From assembly GCF_028554725.1 (NCBI RefSeq), contig NC_071670.1, positions 36,636,001 to 36,700,000 of the forward strand: DNA of 64,000 nt, read 5' to 3'. Of the stretch, positions 58,840 through 64,000 are shown piece after piece. Position 1 is the first letter of the stretch, and each line of letters opens with the position of its first letter. Source of the stretch: Zeugodacus cucurbitae. Its lineage: Eukaryota; Arthropoda; Insecta; Diptera; Tephritidae. Under the pieces are notes generated by a model, which was not told the DNA's origin, made no database searches, and saw only the letters and a program-made list of their open reading frames with translations. Position numbers and translations under genes: made by a program.

Positions 58840-60875
58840 TTACAAACTAATCGAATACTTTTGGCTTTAATGTAGTGAATAAATTTTTAATTAAAATTCA
58901 ATTCGGCTCTTTGTCAAATGCTATTTACGAATAAAATAAAAATGAAAAAATTTACTTATTTATCAATAAAATTTAATGATCAAATAAGGGTTTCCATTTA
59001 AAAAAAAATTATAAAATATTATTATTAAAGAAAAAATGTTTGCTTTTTCTGATAATTTTTATTATTATTCTTATACTTCATTGCCAATACAACGCTGTTC
59101 CCTACACGATTAACTACTCGCCTGCGACGGCTGCTTTTTAAGCAACTACACCACTAACTATTTTATATTCAATTTGTATGTAAATTTTGGACACAATGCA
59201 ATTTGTGTGTATGAGCCACTGTTTGTAAGAAAAGTACGTGGACAAATGGTGAAAAATAAGTAGAGAAAAATCGCCAAAATAAACAAACAACCCAAAAAAG
59301 GGTGCACAAAAGCGATGAGAAAATTAACATTTAAAACGAATTTCGACGATTTGCTTCTTTTGCAACATAACTGTGAAATTGCAAGCAAACAGTAGTCGTC
59401 AATTGTAGGAGGAATACAAATAAGTGAATTAAAAAGAAATGTTTGAAAAAAATTGAAAACTGTATATTTATGCACCATTGGTATTGATTTAAAGCAACAA
59501 AGTTTGAGAAAAAAATTAAATTCAATTTTTCGCCAACGCTTGGTCACATTACTTTGCAGTGCAACCGAATAGTAAGCGCACCACCACTGCCACTCTTAAT
59601 TGCCGTCGAAAACAATTACGCTTTCACGCCCGCATTCGGTGCTGTGCCGAATGAGTGCTCCATCATTTCGCCATTTTTTTGTTGTTGTTGCACACGCTTC
59701 CTCCATTTTATGGCATTTGTTTGTTGTTTTTGGTGTGTCTGTTGTTTGCTGTGTCTTCTTTTTTGTTGCGCCACAATTTCTTTTTTGTTTGTTGTTTGCG
59801 CAGACAATTTGTTTGAGTGGCAAGCATTTAACCCTAATTTGTTGGAAATGAGCGCGCGTCACATGAACCCTCAGCTCGAAAGCCTAGGCAGCTGTGTTGG
59901 TACAGGAGCTGGAGCTGGCAATAACGCTTGCGAAAGTGTGCCATAAATTATCTGGTACATCACAGCAGCTTTAAATTGTCATTCGTGCATTAACAGAGAA
60001 AACAACAACAATGAAAAGACAACAACTGCAATGAAAAAACCACACAGACGCCAGTAAACAACGAAGCGGCTTGTAATGTGACACTCTTCTGACAAATTTA
60101 TTAAGAAAAAAAGCAAGCCCGCAGCTTTCAGAGCTTGATTTAATAAAGGGATTATGAAATGAAAGTGATTTAAAGTCTACTGCAATACTCTCTCTCTCTC
60201 CCCCTCTGCACACACACACGAAACGGCACACCACCAAGTGGGGTGGACTAAAGTAATAAATGGTTATTTAGTTTTTGTCCTTTTTTGCTAGGATTAAAGA
60301 CTCAGTCGCATTGTGTCTTAAGCTTAGGAAAATTAAGTTGTCGCTAAGAAGTACTTCAATGAACATTTGTTCTCTTATAATGTAATTTTTGAGGAGATAA
60401 TCAGGAGATACATATTGGAAGTTCTTAACTAGTCCAAATGGAGGCTAAATTTTGACAGTTACATATTGTGTTGCAAATAATTAAGATTTTACAGCTAGCA
60501 GCTTGAAAACAAGCCTTGCGCTTTTTTACACATTTAAAAATCTTCAAAGCATCGATACTTTAAACTTTACGTTAAGGTACTTGAGTATTTCATTGTTTCA
60601 TTTCTACTAAAATGTAGAAGTAGTCGCTCTACAAGTAATATTTCTTTAAGTAATGATGATTTTAGTAGTTGTTCTCTTAAGATGTCACCTACAATCTGGC
60701 AGGTCCATAATTTGTTTATTTTTTTTTGCATCTAAAACTCCTGACGATGTAAGTGGACGTGAGAGCAATTGTAGCACTGTAAGACGGTAACTAGTCTCTG
60801 ATAACCGAACTTTAGGAACTACTGTTGAACTTCCATAACTGGAATCACCATAAACCATAAAAAACGATTTAGAGA

Positions 60876-60982
60876 GACTTCGAGTAATGGAAGAAAATTT
60901 TAATGAAATTTTAATTCAAGAGTTCGATTTACGGAGAGCTTCGGCTTATAGAAGTTCGAGTTTTGCAATTTCGACTTATATC
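60876..60982 (+). repeat. Degenerate cluster related to TTCGAGTTATRGAAG
   Basis: Units such as CTTCGAGTAATGGAAG, GCTTCGGCTTATAGAAG and GTTCGAGTTTTGCAATTTCG follow one another. They are the same family as 20295-20329, suggesting a dispersed repeat with an internal 15-16-bp period. Confidence 0.6.
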
Positions 60983-61554
60983 AGTAGCATAGGTAGACAA
61001 TAATTATATCTGAAAAGGTTCAGGGTTGTACTGTTGTACTGTACTTATGTTGAATTTTTTATATTTTTTTTAAAGAGATTATAATTATCATTGGTTATGG
61101 GAATTAGTCTAGGTTAGGAAGACCACTTTTAATAAAATCACCACTTCTTTTCGGCTTATATTATCTACTGTTTCAGTTCCCAATCGGATCTCCGAGTTGC
61201 TTTGAAAATTGCTTAAATTATAGGTCTCAAAGTCGAATTTGGTTAACTATACAAGTAACTAGTTAATGAGGATATGCGATAGGATCGCAATTGAACATGA
61301 AGAGTTATGCGAAGGATTCTGAGGCCAAAAATGGTTTTGATTTATCCAAAGCTCTGAAAGCACAGCTTGGTACGATAAAATCTTAAAGAAATGCAATGAA
61401 AGAATTGGAACACCAGTTACACTTGCTTTTTTTGGTGGAAGAGATGAACAGTTATTCCATATTGAGTCGAATCAGTTACGGGCTACCTTGATATATACAA
61501 AAATTTTATAGCACATAAAAGAAGACTAGCCTTTTTGCTGGCATCGTAAGGTAT

Positions 61555-61850
61555 TCAACATTTTTTAGACGTATAAAATTATTATAAACGATAGAAATTT
61601 CTAAACAGGTGGCAACCCTTTAAAAAAATATATTTTAAATTCATGTAAATCGATGATCACAGAATAAGTTTGCATTTCTTAAATACATATTTCAAATAAA
61701 AAAGAAATTAAAAATAGGTGGCAACTCTACCAAAAATTTGTAGTTACAAATTGTCTTAAGCCGTTTAAATTTGCGGTATATTTTCGTATTTTAATTTTTT
61801 ATATTATACTTAAAAATTCCGAACAAGTGGCAACCATTGGCTTACTTTAT
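61555..61850 (+). repeat. Three-unit degenerate tandem repeat, 109-bp period, GTGGCAAC motif
   Basis: The motif (A/G)GTGGCAAC starts at 61608, 61717 and 61826, exactly 109 bp apart. Each is preceded by an A-rich block (AAATTTCTAAACA, AAATTAAAAATA, AAATTCCGAACA). Flanks between motifs are AT-rich and more diverged. No coding potential. Confidence 0.65.
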
Positions 61851-64000
61851 ACCCATAATACATTATTAATACTCGCTAAATTTTTTCGCATAGCGGAAAG
61901 GATTTCTCACACACATAAGTAAGAAAAAAATCATACCAAAAGTCATTTAATCACACCAAATTCCCAAATATATTGCACATACGCTTCACTTACTTACTGC
62001 CCTCAAGATATCTTTGCTGCCGCATGCGAGCATGCTAAATTGAATTTAAAAGGAAAAGCTTTAAATTTGCGCCTTACTGGATTATCGCCCCGAAACCAAA
62101 ACCGAGTCGTGCAAAAAAGGAACCCACACACAGCCTTACATATACGCAGATTTTTCCAATATCGCCCTTCAAGTCAATAGCCAGCAACAACAACAACAAT
62201 GCGCTGCGTATGGCAATAATGTATTTGAGCGCAAAAGGTTTAGCTACTTTGCTTGCAATTTGCATAGAGTTGAAGGATACGTCCGGCCACTTTGCCGAAC
62301 ATCCGTAAGGGAGCATTACGCAACCCTTGGGTGGGGATGAGTGCGAGCGGATTGTGTGTGTGCGATTTTTTTACTGTTATTTTTGCTATGTGGCAATTGA
62401 AATGCGTGACATGTGCTGTCGCTGTGAATGAGTGCGCGAATGCTACACACGTACAAAAGCATTTAAGTGGGTGTGTGTGAAATTAACAAACACACACACA
62501 TACACTCTGGTACACCACCGTAGGCGTGAATGCGCCATCAAACCGGATAGTGGTGCGGAAGTTTGCGCTAAGCTGAAATTGAACACTGACAGGAGGAGAG
62601 TTGCGGAAGAGAGTGTGGAGAAAAAAGAAGAAATTGAAATAAAAATTGGAAACATAAGCAAATAAGCCAGCGCAGCGTTGGCAGCAAAAATGTCAACACG
62701 GCTGACTGGCAAGAAAGCCATGCGGTTAGTGTGCTGCTGACGCGTTACAAGCAACTGCTGCTGCTTTGCATACGCCTTCTACACGCATTTGAGTATGTGA
62801 GTGTCTGTATGTGTGCGTTTTAGATAACCTCACTTGCTGTTATTGGAAAATTGTTCGAAAGTGAATTTCTTGTTATTGTTGCCCTTTGACGCAAGTGATT
62901 GCCAGCTAAAGTGCCAGCTAACAGCAGCTCCACACTCACACACCAATACACACACACACACATACAGTCAAGCAACTTATTACAAAATTGTGGCACGCAA
63001 TTCAAAAAATTCAATATGAATAAATTTTCGCATTTCCATCAAATCAGCACGCACACCAACTGCCAGCTGCCTTCAAGTCTTGTTACCACTCTCTTTTCAC
63101 TCTTCTCTCTCATATGGTAGTTTTTATTGAGAGCAGCTTGTAACATATACAATTTTTGTTGCTATCGTTGTGAAAGCCAACACTCACAACTTTTCATAAT
63201 GACAATATCGCTTGTTGTTATTATAATATCTTAGGAAAAAGGACGTGTTGGCAATATTGGTCGTTTGGTTATAACCAAATTTTTATAGATTTATATATAT
63301 ACATACATATATAGCATTGACATTCCCACATAACTTCAAATTGGTTCGTTATGTAACTACTTAGAGGTATTTATAGATATTCTATGTATAGAAACAAAGT
63401 CTTTCTTTCATAAAAATTTCAATGGCTCCTAAAATCACTACAACTAACTGCACCTTTAACAGTTTTTATGCTCCGGACTTGGGTTTTATTTAAATTTGCA
63501 ATAGATTTATATGCATAGAGGTAGAGAGTATGTATGCTACGCTATACATTGCAACAAATCACTAATTTATGCAAATTAAGCTTTTAACATGTACCAAGAA
63601 GTAATGCGATACTATTCGTTTAAAACCGTTATAAAAGAAAATATATATTTATAAAATAAACACTTGTAAGCGCTGACCCACTAGTACAAGTATAAGGAGA
63701 TCATTAAAATTACTTACTGTTAGATCTCTATACTTGTATAGACTTTCAGCAGTAATTCAGCTTAAGATAAGGATAGCTGAATAAACCGCCTGGAAATTTT
63801 GTATGAAGTTACAGCCTAAACATGATAGTATTATGAGGCTTCACAATTGAGGATGCACTTTCATATCAAACTATTCAAGTGTCTTGTGATTCAGTGCCGT
63901 ATTCAGCTAACATTTCTTTAAGCTGAATAAGTGTAGAAAGTCAAAAGATGGAAAAGCCTTGCCAAATGTACAAAAAATGCTAAATTTGCTTGGCCCACAT

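Larger units (their letters stand above)
45381..64000 (-). other. Large rugose 5' intron, more than 18.6 kb, open to the right
   Basis: I looked for the N-terminal neurobeachin motifs on the minus strand and found none. The interval holds the deleted mariner 46868-47798, MITE copy D, three degenerate tandem repeats, a poly-T tract and GC-richer patches near 53420-53640, 57400-57750 and 62290-62960. A very small exon or an alternative first exon could be missed. Confidence 0.65.

Noticed and set aside
59554..59946. A 130-codon plus-strand frame, Cys/Phe-rich
   Set aside because: Made from TTTGTTGTTG simple sequence; no start context, family motif or splice support.
1..64000. CRISPR arrays, operons, phage or bacterial defence systems
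   Set aside because: The window is plainly animal nuclear DNA with spliced exons; the repeats present are tandem or transposon-derived and lack regular unique spacers.
1..64000. tRNA or other structured RNA genes
   Set aside because: I found no A-box/B-box pair or cloverleaf by eye; the only GGTTCGAA-type word (47046) lies inside the mariner transposase.

Overview
The window is eukaryotic, intron-rich and AT-rich. It most likely comes from a higher fly, probably a tephritid fruit fly. The evidence is that one gene on the minus strand matches the neurobeachin/LRBA family member called rugose (rg, DAKAP550) in Drosophila, with GT/AG introns, and that the introns carry insect-type transposons, including a DD41D mariner of the type first described from Ceratitis. 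The species assignment is inference; the gene identity is strong.

Layout: sixteen coding exons of rugose run right to left from 45380 to 547. I placed each by conserved protein sequence, GT/AG sites and reading phase. Every junction is phase-compatible, giving one continuous open frame of about 1698 codons (short acceptor in the 6141-6363 exon). The gene continues off both sides: the N-terminus lies beyond 64000 (or in unseen exons in the >18.6 kb intron 45381-64000), and the PH-BEACH-WD40 C-terminus lies left of position 1. In protein order the window holds the end of the N-terminal helical repeat region (45254-45380, 35606-35802), a concanavalin A/laminin-G-like beta-sandwich (28264-28385 to 25606-25662), a fly-specific low-complexity insert with a small extra exon (25215-25605, 24947-25041), the long alpha-solenoid (18536-18676 to the start of the 547-3015 exon), and a giant acidic disordered region with candidate PKA-anchoring helices (547 to about 2570).

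The introns make up about 92% of the window. They contain: a deleted DD41D mariner (46868-47798) and the terminus of a second copy in opposite orientation at the left window edge (1-104), identical over 104 bp; four copies of an unnamed MITE-like repeat family (7395-7775, 17731-18105, 43351-43635, 58714-58839) with inverted ends and TTA/TAA target duplications; a decayed non-LTR retrotransposon 3' end (36426-36926); several degenerate tandem repeats; and microsatellites. One intronic site on the plus strand (33634-33713) has the layout of a heat-shock-type promoter but no ORF behind it.

I see no tRNA, rRNA, CRISPR or prokaryotic operon, and no second protein gene I could support. The most interesting points are splice architecture choices in rugose (an in-frame, 162-codon optional insert and a 30-nt alternative acceptor), the repeated amphipathic helices in the giant exon, the MITE family, and the orphan promoter.
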